Notes: a model not told the origin generated them from the sequence alone. DNA of 34,563 nt from Heyndrickxia coagulans (GCA_902796085.1 CADBNU010000244.1:1-34563); one strand, 5' to 3'; counted from the first letter of the stretch, positions 9,681-18,487 are shown. Numbers and translations: made by a program.

Positions 9681-10994
9681 TTGCGAGATAGAAGGCTGTT
9701 ATATCTTGTCATCACGTATTTCATACTTCTAGTGTTATTTCCAAACTATCATGTAAGCGGGAAAAACGATCTCGTTTATTATGCTACGATCGACAGTGAA
9801 GTGACAAATGGGTTAACCGAATACTTAAATCGAGCGATTAGAACGGCTGAAGAGAATGATGCAGAAGCCATCATTTTTGAAATTCATACACCTGGAGGAG
9901 TTGTAACTGCTGCTCAGGATATTGCTCGCCTGTTAGGGAATACCAATATAAAGACCATTGCCTTTATTAATCAAAATGCTCTATCAGCAGGCGCATATAT
10001 TTCATTAAATATGGATGAAATTTATATGGTTCCATCGGGAAAAATAGGAGCTGCAGGTGTCATTACACAAGATGGCAATGCGGCTGATAAAAAAGCACAA
10101 AGTGCCTGGATAGCAGCAATGCGTTCTGCAGCTGAACAAGGCGGTAGAGATCCAATTTATGCTGTAGCCATGGCTGATGAATCAATAGAAATACCGGAAC
10201 TAGGGAAAGAAAAAGGTGAATTTCTCACCTTGACAGCAACGGATGCTAAAAAAGTCGGTTATGCAGAAGGCATTGTGAGTTCGAAGGAAGAACTACTTCA
10301 AATTCTAGGTTTGCAACATGCGAATGTTGAAACAATCGATAAAACAATTTCAGAAAGAATTGCTGAATTCATTACGAATCCGATTATAACTTCATTATTA
10401 TTAACTTTAGGTAGCTTAGGTATTGTGCTTGAATTGTATTCACCAGGATTTGGTATACCAGGAACTGTCGGCATTAGTTCCTTTTTATTATTCTTTTATG
10501 GCCATTATATTGCAGGATTAGCAGGTTATGAATCGCTTATTTTATTCTTACTAGGTGTAGGATTGATTCTATTAGAGTTTTTTATCCCTGGTGGTATCGT
10601 TGGATTTATTGGTCTCGGATTCGTCATTTTGTCCATCCTGCTTACAGGTGAAAGTATGCTTCAAATGGGAATAAGTCTAGGGATTGCCATATTGGTTGCA
10701 ATCATAGTGATGGTGATTTTTATGAAATTTTTCAGAAAAAAAGTACGGATATTTGATAATTTAGTACTCCGTGATGCAACATCTTCGGATAAAGGCTATG
10801 TTTCAAACAAGTCTAGAACGGATTTGTTGAATAAGGAAGGTACAGCTCTAACCCCTCTTCGGCCATCGGGTACAATTATCATCGATAATGAACGGATTGA
10901 TGCCGTAACTGAGGGTGGCTTTATTAATAGTGGTGATAAAGTGGTGGTTATTAAAGTAGAAGGTGTAAGAGTCGTCGTTCGTCAAGTCAATTAA
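9681..10994 (+). CDS. yqeZ: Long-form NfeD membrane protease-like protein (YqeZ)
   Basis: This is a membrane protein of the NfeD family, the usual partner of bacterial flotillins. I chose TTG at 9681 (437 residues), because AAGGGAGGG (9666-9674) is 6 nt upstream; a TTG at 9618 would overlap the promoter. Residues 1-27 look like a signal peptide (basic start, hydrophobic stretch, HVSG). A ClpP/SppA-like serine protease domain follows with IHTPGG and NALSAGAY (S102 the likely nucleophile; a lysine near 137-138 the likely base). Then come several membrane helices (about 247-375) and a C-terminal OB-fold (LRPSGTIIID to the end). floA follows after 50 nt. Confidence 0.93.
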   Translation: MRDRRLLYLVITYFILLVLFPNYHVSGKNDLVYYATIDSEVTNGLTEYLNRAIRTAEENDAEAIIFEIHTPGGVVTAAQDIARLLGNTNIKTIAFINQNALSAGAYISLNMDEIYMVPSGKIGAAGVITQDGNAADKKAQSAWIAAMRSAAEQGGRDPIYAVAMADESIEIPELGKEKGEFLTLTATDAKKVGYAEGIVSSKEELLQILGLQHANVETIDKTISERIAEFITNPIITSLLLTLGSLGIVLELYSPGFGIPGTVGISSFLLFFYGHYIAGLAGYESLILFLLGVGLILLEFFIPGGIVGFIGLGFVILSILLTGESMLQMGISLGIAILVAIIVMVIFMKFFRKKVRIFDNLVLRDATSSDKGYVSNKSRTDLLNKEGTALTPLRPSGTIIIDNERIDAVTEGGFINSGDKVVVIKVEGVRVVVRQVN

Positions 10995-11044
10995 TTTATT
11001 TATATATTACAACAAATTTTTGAAAAGAATGAGGAGGTTTTTTA

Positions 11045-12055
11045 ATGCAAATTGCAGGAATTGATTTTTTTACCCTGATTATAGTTGCTTTAATCATTAT
11101 TTTGCTTATTTTCTTTTTATCTTTTATTCCAGTAATGCTCTGGATTAGTGCCCTTGCGGCAGGTGTGCGTATCAGTATTTTTACTCTAGTTGGAATGAGG
11201 CTTAGAAGAGTAATTCCAGGTAGAATTGTGAACCCATTAATTAAAGCACATAAAGCTGGTCTGGATGTAACAATTAATCAGTTGGAAAGTCATTATTTAG
11301 CTGGTGGTAATGTTGATCGTGTAGTAAATGCATTAATTGCTGCCCAAAGAGCTAATATCGACTTGACCTTCGAACGCTGTGCAGCAATTGATTTAGCTGG
11401 ACGCGATGTGTTAGAAGCTGTGCAAATGAGTGTTAATCCAAAAGTTATTGAAACGCCATTTATTTCAGGTGTAGCTTTAGATGGGATTGAAGTAAAAGCG
11501 AAAGCAAGAATTACCGTTCGTGCAAATATTGATCGACTTGTCGGTGGTGCAGGTGAAGAGACCATTATTGCACGTGTCGGTGAAGGGATTGTAAGTACGA
11601 TTGGTAGTGCTCAAAACCATAAAGAGGTACTTGAAAACCCTGATTTAATTTCACAAACCGTATTGAAAAAAGGTCTTGATGCTGGTACAGCCTTTGAAAT
11701 CCTTTCAATTGATATTGCCGATGTCGATATTGGTAAAAACATCGGTGCGATCTTGCAAACAGATCAAGCAGAAGCTGATAAAAACATTGCTCAGGCGAAA
11801 GCTGAGGAACGTCGGGCGATGGCGGTTGCAGCTGAACAAGAAATGGTAGCTCGTGTACAAGAAATGCGTGCAAAAGTGGTTGAAGCTGAATCGCAAGTAC
11901 CTCTTGCTATGGCAGAAGCTTTACGTTCAGGTAATCTTGGCGTAATGGACTATATGAATTATAAAAACATTATGGCTGATACAGAAATGAGAAATTCGAT
12001 CGGTCGAGCAACAAATGAAGAAATGAATGGTAAAAATAATAAAAATGATAAATAA
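11045..12055 (+). CDS. floA: Flotillin-like protein FloA
   Basis: FloA scaffolds functional membrane microdomains and influences membrane fluidity and signalling complexes. The 336-residue protein opens with a long hydrophobic segment (about 7-40), followed by an SPFH-like domain and an Ala/Glu-rich coiled-coil C-terminus (about 235-300, containing [18 protein letters not shown]). The tail is Asn/Lys-rich. The ATG at 11045 follows GAGGAGG. It is the B. subtilis yqfA counterpart and the middle gene of the SigW-type operon with its NfeD partner. Confidence 0.97.
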   Translation: MQIAGIDFFTLIIVALIIILLIFFLSFIPVMLWISALAAGVRISIFTLVGMRLRRVIPGRIVNPLIKAHKAGLDVTINQLESHYLAGGNVDRVVNALIAAQRANIDLTFERCAAIDLAGRDVLEAVQMSVNPKVIETPFISGVALDGIEVKAKARITVRANIDRLVGGAGEETIIARVGEGIVSTIGSAQNHKEVLENPDLISQTVLKKGLDAGTAFEILSIDIADVDIGKNIGAILQTDQAEADKNIAQAKAEERRAMAVAAEQEMVARVQEMRAKVVEAESQVPLAMAEALRSGNLGVMDYMNYKNIMADTEMRNSIGRATNEEMNGKNNKNDK

Positions 12056-12075
12056 AAGATGGGAGGTTTTCCCAC

Positions 12076-12651
12076 TTGATTAATTTTCTATTGGAAAATT
12101 TTCCTTTATTAATCATTGTGATTGGCGGTTTACTTTCTTTATTTGGCGGCGATAAAAATAAGTCTGAAAAGCAAACTCCACGTCCAAAAGCGTCAACGAA
12201 AGAACTAGAAAAAACGCCACCTTTTGGTAGCGGTGGGTCGCCGTTTAACGGTGATAGTAATCCGTTTGATGAATTGCGGCGTGAATTGCAAGATTCTTTT
12301 GGAAAACGTAGAAATAATGAAAGGGAACCGAATTCAAAGATTGAACCGCAACAGACGGAAAGTAGTATGGAATCAGTTGTTCGTTCAAAAGAAGCGGATA
12401 TTAAAAATCAAGTACATGAAAAATTAGCACAAGCTGAGCAAATTTTACAGGAAAAGAAAAAAGAAGAAAAACAGCAATTACAACGAGGTTTGGACCGAAT
12501 TGAGCGGGTATCTCGCCAAATAAAAATGGAGGATAAGGTTATCGTACCGAAAGTAACTAGAGCAAGTATTACCCAAGGCATTATTTGGTCAGAAGTTCTC
12601 GGACCACCGCGTGCCAAAAAACCGTATCGTTCAAATGTTTATCAAAAATAG
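12076..12651 (+). CDS. yqfB: YqfB-like membrane-anchored protein, function unknown
   Basis: This 191-residue protein has one N-terminal membrane segment (about 3-24, ENFPLLIIVIGGLLSLFGG). A Lys/Pro/Gly-rich, probably disordered region follows, then a charged coiled-coil stretch (about 110-160), ending in a short conserved-looking segment with IIWSEVLGPPRAKKP. I recognise it by position as the third gene of the SigW operon; no enzyme motif is visible. The start is TTG at 12076 with GGGAGG at 12061-12066. It may assist NfeD and FloA at the membrane, which is inference from context only. Confidence 0.75.
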   Translation: MINFLLENFPLLIIVIGGLLSLFGGDKNKSEKQTPRPKASTKELEKTPPFGSGGSPFNGDSNPFDELRRELQDSFGKRRNNEREPNSKIEPQQTESSMESVVRSKEADIKNQVHEKLAQAEQILQEKKKEEKQQLQRGLDRIERVSRQIKMEDKVIVPKVTRASITQGIIWSEVLGPPRAKKPYRSNVYQK

Positions 12652-12660
12652 TAAAAATTG

Positions 12661-12689
12661 TGCTATTCCCCCTTTTCATTTCATAAATA
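12661..12689 (+). promoter_or_regulatory. Candidate SigE promoter of yqfC-yqfD inside the terminator
   Basis: TGCTATT (12661-12667), a 14-nt spacer and CATAAATA (12682-12689) resemble the SigE pattern (KMATATT, 14, CATACAMT) with some mismatches. In B. subtilis yqfC-yqfD is SigE-dependent. Transcription would start near 12696, within the 3' arm of the hairpin. Confidence 0.4.
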
Positions 12690-12714
12690 TGAGATGAAAG
12701 GGGGTTCTTTTTTT
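12668..12714 (+). terminator. Terminator after yqfB, overlapping the yqfC start region
   Basis: A long hairpin pairs 12668-12684 with 12689-12704: CCCCCTTT with AAAGGGGG, one bulged T, then CATTTCAT with ATGAGATG (one G-T pair). TTCTTTTTTT follows. The 3' arm supplies the yqfC ribosome-binding site and the T run contains its TTG start. Confidence 0.85.
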
Positions 12715-12997
12715 GGCAAAAAAGTGGAAGCAGAAAATTCAACGATGGCTAACAAAACAACTGGATCTTCCTGAAGATGTCATGATGGACTTTCCCCGTA
12801 TCACGATGGTAGGACAACTACATATATATATCGAAAATCATCGAGGTTTGCTCACGTTTTCAGATAGAGAAGTAAGAGTTTTACTAAGTCAAGGTCAACT
12901 TTTAGTAAAAGGTGAAGGTTTCGTTATTAAAACAATGTGGCCCGAAGAATTAATTTTAGAAGGAAAGATTGAACAAGTCCTTTATATAAATGAATGA
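12713..12997 (+). CDS. yqfC: Sporulation protein YqfC (YabP family)
   Basis: A 94-residue protein of the YabP/YqfC family, expressed in the mother cell during sporulation in B. subtilis. Typical features are the basic start MAKKWKQKIQRW, LPEDVMMDFPRITMVGQLHIYIENH and the terminal EELILEGKIEQVLYI. The start is TTG at 12713, in the T run of the preceding terminator; the ribosome-binding site is the GGGGG at 12700-12704, which is the 3' arm of that hairpin. yqfD follows 21 nt downstream, so the pair is an operon. The biochemical role is unknown. Confidence 0.92.
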   Translation: MAKKWKQKIQRWLTKQLDLPEDVMMDFPRITMVGQLHIYIENHRGLLTFSDREVRVLLSQGQLLVKGEGFVIKTMWPEELILEGKIEQVLYINE

Positions 12998-13018
12998 ACG
13001 GTTTGGTGGGAGGAAGGT

Positions 13019-14215
13019 ATGAAAAATTTATGGTTTAAACGCTTATTCGGCTCGATTACCGTTAAACTAATTGGTATAGGTGGCGAACGAATTATTAATG
13101 AATTAATTCGTCATCATGTTGTCATTTGGAATGTAAAGAAGCTCCAGGAAGGGGAGCTTAAATTTCAAATGTTTATTAAAGATGTTTCCCATTTGCGCAA
13201 AGCCGTTAGAATTCACCGAGTAAAGGTACGATTTATCAAACGGGGAGGATTTCCTTATTGGTTAAAGCGACTAAGAAGGAATACAGGGTTATTTATTGGT
13301 GCATTAGTGGCGTTTATCATCATTACCTTATTGTCAAATATGATATGGAAAATAGAAATAAAAGGAGCATCTCCAGAATTAGAATATAAAATGATGAACC
13401 AATTAAAACAGATGGGCGTTAAAGTTGGTGGCTTTCAATTTTTAGTTGATGACCCAGAGGGAATCCAAAGAAAATTGACGGCAATGAATGAAGATGTGAC
13501 ATGGATTGGTGTGGAATTAAATGGGACGAGCTATCATTTTCAAGTGGTTGAAAAAGAGCAACCTGAAGAAGTAGAAAAAACTTCTCCTAGACATTTAGTA
13601 GCAAAAAAAGAAGCAGTGATCGTTGATTATTTTGTAGAAAAAGGTGAACCAGTCGTTACGATTAACGACTTTGTAAAACCAGGGCAATTATTAGTTTCAG
13701 GCTTAATTGGACGTGAAGATGATAAACAAAAAGTGTCAGCAAAGGGTAAAATATTAGGTAAAACATGGTATACAACGGAAGTTGAAGTTGATTTGACAAC
13801 AGAATTTGAATTATTAACAGGGGAAGAATGGGAACAAATGACTTTAGACTTTGGAAATTTTTCCATACCAATTTGGGGGTTTTCAACGACAAAATATAAA
13901 CATGAAAAAGTGGAGAAAAATAAAAAAGAACTAAAATTTTTTAAATGGACTTTACCGGTTGCGATCACAAGTAAAACTGTAAAAGAAGTGGAAATTCATA
14001 CAAAAAGCTATAAGAAAGAAGAGGCAAGAAAATTAGCGCTGGAAATTGCAAAAAAAGACTTGCAAAAAACAGTTCCGGAAGAAGCTAAGATTTTAGATGA
14101 AAAAATTTTGCATGAAAAGGAAGAGAATGGTAAATTAAAGTTATTAATAAGTTACGATGTAATAGAAAATATTGCAAAAGAAGCACCAATCATTCAAGAA
14201 GAACAAGAAGATTAG
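13019..14215 (+). CDS. yqfD: Sporulation protein YqfD
   Basis: YqfD is a membrane-bound sporulation protein conserved in spore formers; its exact role is not known. The 398-residue protein has a cytoplasmic N-terminal part (about 1-90, with the basic segment RVKVRFIKRGGFPYWLKRLRR), one membrane helix (about 91-110, TGLFIGALVAFIIITLLSNM) and a large outer domain containing ATVTIWIG-like IGVELNGTSYHFQVVEKEQP and VDYFVEKGEPVVTINDFVKPGQLLVSG. The ATG at 13019 follows GGGAGGAAGG (13008-13017). It is cotranscribed with yqfC, and phoH follows directly. Confidence 0.94.
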   Translation: MKNLWFKRLFGSITVKLIGIGGERIINELIRHHVVIWNVKKLQEGELKFQMFIKDVSHLRKAVRIHRVKVRFIKRGGFPYWLKRLRRNTGLFIGALVAFIIITLLSNMIWKIEIKGASPELEYKMMNQLKQMGVKVGGFQFLVDDPEGIQRKLTAMNEDVTWIGVELNGTSYHFQVVEKEQPEEVEKTSPRHLVAKKEAVIVDYFVEKGEPVVTINDFVKPGQLLVSGLIGREDDKQKVSAKGKILGKTWYTTEVEVDLTTEFELLTGEEWEQMTLDFGNFSIPIWGFSTTKYKHEKVEKNKKELKFFKWTLPVAITSKTVKEVEIHTKSYKKEEARKLALEIAKKDLQKTVPEEAKILDEKILHEKEENGKLKLLISYDVIENIAKEAPIIQEEQED

Positions 14216-14229
14216 GAGTGTTGTCATTT

Positions 14230-15192
14230 TTGAATACACGAGAATTTCACCTAACCCATTTAGATAACCCAATGAGCCTATTTGGAACAGGCGATAGTCA
14301 TTTGAAAATGATTGAAAATGAATTAGACGTTTCCATTACAACACGGGGTGAAAGTATAAGGATTACAGGTGAGGAACAAAATGTAAGTTTTGCTGAAGAA
14401 GTAATCCGTTCGTTGCATGCAATGGTTCAAAAAGGGATTACAATTAGTCCTCGGGATGTTTCGCTCGCCTTACAAATGGGAAAAAAAGGTACAATTGAAT
14501 ATTTTTCTGATTTATACAAAGAAGAAATTACTAAAAATGCGAAAGGAAAACCAATTCGAGTAAAAACCCTTGGTCAAAGGGATTATGTTCAAGCAATAAA
14601 AAAATATGATTTAGTTTTTGGGATCGGACCGGCAGGGACGGGAAAGACTTATCTTGCCGTTGTACTAGCCGTCCATGCTTTAAAAAGTAATTTGGTTAAG
14701 CGGATTATTTTAACTAGACCAGCAGTGGAGGCAGGAGAAAGCTTAGGGTTTCTTCCAGGAGATCTAAAGGAGAAAGTGGACCCGTATTTACGCCCTTTAT
14801 ATGATGCTTTACATGATGTTTTAGGAAATGAACATACAGAACGCTTAATTGAGCGAGGGGTTATTGAAATTGCACCGTTAGCCTACATGCGAGGTCGTAC
14901 ACTTGATGATGCCTTTGTCATTTTGGATGAAGCGCAAAATACGACCCATGCGCAAATGAAAATGTTTTTAACCCGGTTAGGTTTTGGTTCAAAAATGGTT
15001 ATTACAGGCGATCTCACCCAAATTGATTTACCAGAAGGAGTTCAATCGGGATTATCATCGGTACAACGAATTTTGAAAAATGTACCAGGAATTGGGTTTT
15101 GTTATTTACAGGAAACCGATGTTGTGCGACACCCACTTGTAGCGAGAATCATTAAAGCATTTGATGAACATGTACCTAATGAAGAAAATTAA
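14230..15192 (+). CDS. phoH: PhoH-like ATPase
   Basis: A cytoplasmic P-loop ATPase of the PhoH family, related to the helicase ATPase core and often suspected to act in RNA metabolism. I chose TTG at 14230 (320 residues), 9 nt after AGGAGTG (14214-14220); the GTG at 14218 lies inside that site. An N-terminal KH-like segment (about 20-65) precedes the ATPase: Walker A GPAGTGKT (133-140), Walker B VILDEAQN (DEAQ, 233-236) and MVITGDLTQIDLP. It starts 14 nt after yqfD and ends at a short terminator. In B. subtilis it is yqfE/phoH at the same position. Confidence 0.95.
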   Translation: MNTREFHLTHLDNPMSLFGTGDSHLKMIENELDVSITTRGESIRITGEEQNVSFAEEVIRSLHAMVQKGITISPRDVSLALQMGKKGTIEYFSDLYKEEITKNAKGKPIRVKTLGQRDYVQAIKKYDLVFGIGPAGTGKTYLAVVLAVHALKSNLVKRIILTRPAVEAGESLGFLPGDLKEKVDPYLRPLYDALHDVLGNEHTERLIERGVIEIAPLAYMRGRTLDDAFVILDEAQNTTHAQMKMFLTRLGFGSKMVITGDLTQIDLPEGVQSGLSSVQRILKNVPGIGFCYLQETDVVRHPLVARIIKAFDEHVPNEEN

Positions 15193-15207
15193 CGAGGATC
15201 CGTAATA

Positions 15208-15230
15208 ACTCACCGTTTGGTGGGTTTTTT
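15208..15230 (+). terminator. Terminator after phoH
   Basis: ACTCACC (15208-15214) pairs with GGTGGGT (15219-15225, one G-T pair) around GTTT, followed by a run of T. Confidence 0.8.
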
Positions 15231-15328
15231 ATTGGCTAAAAATTGTATAATAATAATGATAACTGCTTATTTTTTCCATTAAATGATGAAAAATGTAATA
15301 AGAATTGATAAAATTGAACATAAAGTAT

Positions 15329-15350
15329 GAGGAGAACAATGTTTTCTTAA
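15329..15350 (+). other. Mini-ORF with a ribosome-binding site upstream of pgpH
   Basis: GAGGAG (15329-15334) precedes ATG TTT TCT TAA (15339-15350), a three-codon reading frame, in the 236-nt gap between phoH and pgpH. It may be chance, a relic or a leader peptide. Confidence 0.2.
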
Positions 15351-15384
15351 AGTCCAGCTATTTGCCAAATCATTTGTTAAGTTA

Positions 15385-15424
15385 TTTACAATACATAAGC
15401 TCCATGCAATGATTGTATTGTAAA
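15385..15424. repeat. 11-bp inverted repeat in the pgpH leader
   Basis: TTTACAATACA (15385-15395) and TGTATTGTAAA (15414-15424) are perfect complements around an 18-nt loop, ending 43 nt before the pgpH start. Neither strand has a T run after it, so it is not a standard terminator. It is a possible operator or regulatory leader hairpin. Apart from it and the mini-ORF I see nothing clear in this gap. Confidence 0.6.
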
Positions 15425-15466
15425 GAAAAACGAACTTATCCCCAAAACATAAAAGGTGGGATTGTT

Positions 15467-17638
15467 ATGAAAAGAAGAAAAGATAAAAATGAAAGGATCT
15501 TACTTAAAACATTACAATTTTTAAATAAACGATTTGCATATTGGATTATTTTTATTATTATTGGTTTAGTACTTTTTGCTTCAATGTACAATAATGTTAA
15601 ACCAATTGTTCTCGATGTTACGAAGTTTGAGCCTGCAAAAGAAACGATTCGTTCTCCATTTACAATTGAAGATGTACATGCTACAGAAAGGGCTCGCCAA
15701 GACGCTGCCAATCAAGTCCAAGCTAAATATGTTCTGAAACCTGAAATTGGACAAAATCGTATTGATTTAATTAATTCAATTTATGATTCAGCAATTGAAC
15801 TACAAGATGAACTAACGGAACTGAGTATACGGGCCGAAGCTGAAAATTCAGAAGATGAACTTGCTGTTGATAACCCTACTTTAAAAGAAAAAGTAAATTG
15901 GTTAAAAGAGAAATTGACAAAAAGTGTGGTTAATGATTTATCTAATAATACGCTTGAAGCCTTAGTGAACAATAGTAAACCAGATTTAGTTACTGCCAGG
16001 GATGCGGCAGTTACAGCAATAAATAATGTTATGAGTCATGAAATTTCATCTTCTGAGGTTGAAAATGCAAGAAAGAAGGTCGAGGAAGAATTACGATTCG
16101 TTTCCATTCCAGAAACGTTGAAGAATGCCACGATAGAATTGGCTCGTTATGCCATTGTACAAAACTATTTTTATGATCCTGAAGCAACTGAAGAACTTAG
16201 AAAACAAGCGGAAGAAAATGTAGATCCAGTGTACATACTGCAAGGACAAATTATTGTAGAAGAAGGGCAGTTAGTGAACCAAAAAATCTGGGACCAGTTA
16301 GAACTAATCGGATTAGTGAATACTGAGTTCCCATACATGCCATTTATCGGATTATTTATTTTTGTATTTGCTTTGATTGGAATCATTTATTCTTACTATA
16401 ATGGGAATCGTAAAAATGAATCCGTGAATAAAGAATTGCTTATCTTTAGTGTGATATTACTTGTTTCTATTGTAATTATGAAAGGAATTAGTGCTGTACC
16501 TATTCAACAATATGACATAAGTTATGTATTTCCAGCTGCCCTGTGTGCTATGTTGTTGAAAATATTGCTCAATGAGCGTCTAGGAATTATCGGTACAATT
16601 ATTTTAGCTGCTGCCAGTGCAATTATCTTTAATGGACAATCATCGGGATCATTTCATTTAACGATTGCGATTTATATTCTATTTAGCGGGTTAGCAGGAA
16701 TTGCCTTTTTATCGAATCAAAATCAGCGTTCCAAAATTTTTCAAGCTGGACTATTCGTTTCTGCCATCAATATTTTCGTAGTTATTGCTTTATTATTTAT
16801 CCCAAATACGAAATTTTCAATGACGCAATATGTCATTTATGCCTCAATGGGATTGTTTTCTGGAATTGGATCAGCTGTCTTAACCATCGGCTTTTTGCCA
16901 TTTTTAGAAGCTGGTTTTGGTATTTTATCGACGATGAAGTTAATCGAATTATCTAATCCAAATCATCCGTTACTTAAAAAGATTTTAACTGAAGCTCCTG
17001 GAACGTACCATCATAGTGTAATGGTAGCCAATCTGGCGGATAGTGCTTGTGAAGCGATTGGGGCAAATGGATTGTTGGCAAGAGTGGCCTGCTATTATCA
17101 TGATATTGGTAAAACGAGAAGACCAAATTTCTTCATTGAAAACCAAATGAATGCAGGTAATCCTCATGACCATCTGCCACCTGAAACAAGTAGGGATATT
17201 ATTATTGCTCATGCCCACGATGGTGCAGAAATTTTACGAAAAAATCATATGCCAAAAGAGATTGTAGACGTAGCTTTGCAACACCATGGTACGAGTTTAT
17301 TAAAATTCTTTTATCATAAAGCAAAAGAAAATGGTAAAGAAGTAAGTGAAGAAGAATTTCGTTATCCTGGACCAAAACCACAAACAAAAGAAACGGCGAT
17401 CATCAGTATAGCCGATAGTGTTGAAGCAGCCGTTCGTTCTATGAAAAATCCAGACAAGGAAAAAATTGAGGAGCTTGTGAAAAATATAATAAAAGATAAA
17501 TTGAATGATGATCAGTTTAGTGAATCAGATCTGACATTAAAGGAACTTAAAATTATTGAACAAACCATTTGTGAAACATTACATGGAATTTTCCATAATC
17601 GTATTGAGTATCCGGAAATGAAAAAGAAAGGTGATTAA
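15467..17638 (+). CDS. pgpH: Cyclic di-AMP phosphodiesterase PgpH (7TMR-HD)
   Basis: PgpH is a membrane-bound HD phosphodiesterase that hydrolyses c-di-AMP to pApA, so it affects potassium and osmotic homeostasis. I chose the ATG at 15467 (723 residues), preceded by AAAGGTGGG. Domains: one N-terminal helix (about 24-42), an external 7TMR-HDED region (about 50-285), seven helices (about 290-485) and a cytoplasmic HD domain. The metal and catalytic residues H516, H545, D546, H582, H606, H607 and D650 are all present, and their spacing equals that of Listeria PgpH (offset +2). It is B. subtilis yqfF by position, with ybeY immediately after. Confidence 0.95.
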   Translation: MKRRKDKNERILLKTLQFLNKRFAYWIIFIIIGLVLFASMYNNVKPIVLDVTKFEPAKETIRSPFTIEDVHATERARQDAANQVQAKYVLKPEIGQNRIDLINSIYDSAIELQDELTELSIRAEAENSEDELAVDNPTLKEKVNWLKEKLTKSVVNDLSNNTLEALVNNSKPDLVTARDAAVTAINNVMSHEISSSEVENARKKVEEELRFVSIPETLKNATIELARYAIVQNYFYDPEATEELRKQAEENVDPVYILQGQIIVEEGQLVNQKIWDQLELIGLVNTEFPYMPFIGLFIFVFALIGIIYSYYNGNRKNESVNKELLIFSVILLVSIVIMKGISAVPIQQYDISYVFPAALCAMLLKILLNERLGIIGTIILAAASAIIFNGQSSGSFHLTIAIYILFSGLAGIAFLSNQNQRSKIFQAGLFVSAINIFVVIALLFIPNTKFSMTQYVIYASMGLFSGIGSAVLTIGFLPFLEAGFGILSTMKLIELSNPNHPLLKKILTEAPGTYHHSVMVANLADSACEAIGANGLLARVACYYHDIGKTRRPNFFIENQMNAGNPHDHLPPETSRDIIIAHAHDGAEILRKNHMPKEIVDVALQHHGTSLLKFFYHKAKENGKEVSEEEFRYPGPKPQTKETAIISIADSVEAAVRSMKNPDKEKIEELVKNIIKDKLNDDQFSESDLTLKELKIIEQTICETLHGIFHNRIEYPEMKKKGD

Positions 17639-17639
17639 C

Positions 17640-18110
17640 GTGTTAGAAATAGAATACAACGATGAAACCGGAGAGTTATCAGAAAATCAAATTCAACAAA
17701 TATTAGAATTGTTGACACTAGCTGCTGAAATGGAAAATATTACCGAGGAAAGTGAGTTATCCTTAACTTTTGTAACGAATGAAAAAATTCATCAAATTAA
17801 TAAAGAGTATCGTGGGGTTGATCGTCCAACAGATGTTATCTCTTTTGCATTAGAAGAATCAGTAGAAGAGGAGATCGAAATTATAGGGGCACCTTCCATG
17901 CCTCGGATTTTAGGGGATATTATTATTTCAATTCCGAAGGCTAAAGAACAGGCAATGGAATATGGGCATTCTTTCATGCGTGAGCTAGGATTTCTTGCTG
18001 TGCATGGTTTCCTTCATTTATTAGGTTATGATCATGGGACGAAAGAAGAAGAAAAAGAAATGTTTACAAAACAAGAAAAGATTTTAACACAATTTGGTTT
18101 ATCGCGATAA
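17640..18110 (+). CDS. ybeY: Endoribonuclease / rRNA maturation factor YbeY
   Basis: YbeY is a zinc-dependent protein needed for 16S rRNA 3'-end maturation and 70S quality control. The 156-residue protein carries the family zinc motif HGFLHLLGYDH, with H122, H126 and H132. The region DRPTDVISF is also typical. I chose GTG at 17640, 6 nt after AAAGGTGA (17626-17633); an in-frame GTG at 17631 lies inside that site. It starts just after the pgpH stop codon, and downstream dgkA starts 13 nt after its own stop, so pgpH-ybeY-dgkA look cotranscribed. Confidence 0.95.
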   Translation: MLEIEYNDETGELSENQIQQILELLTLAAEMENITEESELSLTFVTNEKIHQINKEYRGVDRPTDVISFALEESVEEEIEIIGAPSMPRILGDIIISIPKAKEQAMEYGHSFMRELGFLAVHGFLHLLGYDHGTKEEEKEMFTKQEKILTQFGLSR

Positions 18111-18123
18111 AGGTTTGTTAGAA

Positions 18124-18474
18124 ATGAAACAATATTTATTATCCTTTAAATATGCACTTGAAGGTATCATTTTAGCCTTTAAACAGGAGAGAAATTTAAG
18201 ATTTCATTTATTCATGACAATTGTTGTGTTGATATTTGGATTATTATTTAACCTTCATAAATTTGAGTGGATGATACTCATTTTGGTCATCGGATTGATG
18301 ATTACTGCTGAATTGTTTAATACAGCTATTGAACGGTTAGTTGATTTGTATACAGAGGATTTCCATCCGCTTGCAAAGCAAGCAAAGGATATTTCTGCTG
18401 CGGCATGTTTCATTTTTGCAATATGTACAATAATCATTGGGTTCATGATTTTTCTTCCGAAAATACTTTCATGA
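18124..18474 (+). CDS. dgkA: Undecaprenol / diacylglycerol kinase DgkA
   Basis: A small integral membrane kinase; in Gram-positive bacteria it mainly phosphorylates undecaprenol, recycling the lipid carrier of cell-wall synthesis. The 116-residue protein has three hydrophobic helices and the catalytic motif AELFNTAIERLVDL (about residues 59-73), preceded by the QERNLRFH segment. The ATG at 18124 follows AAAGG (18109-18113); an in-frame TTG at 18115 is too close to it. Gene order pgpH-ybeY-dgkA-cdd-era matches B. subtilis. Confidence 0.94.
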   Translation: MKQYLLSFKYALEGIILAFKQERNLRFHLFMTIVVLIFGLLFNLHKFEWMILILVIGLMITAELFNTAIERLVDLYTEDFHPLAKQAKDISAAACFIFAICTIIIGFMIFLPKILS

Positions 18475-18487
18475 TGATAGGTTAATT

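Noticed and set aside
10081-10150. Possible frameshift or truncation in the NfeD protease domain
   Set aside because: The reading frame is continuous from the signal peptide through the OB-fold, with serine and lysine regions in place and the length expected of the long form.
15434-15442. TTATCCCCA, one mismatch from a DnaA box, in the pgpH leader
   Set aside because: A single imperfect box with no cluster, AT-rich unwinding element or dnaA/dnaN neighbours does not indicate an origin.
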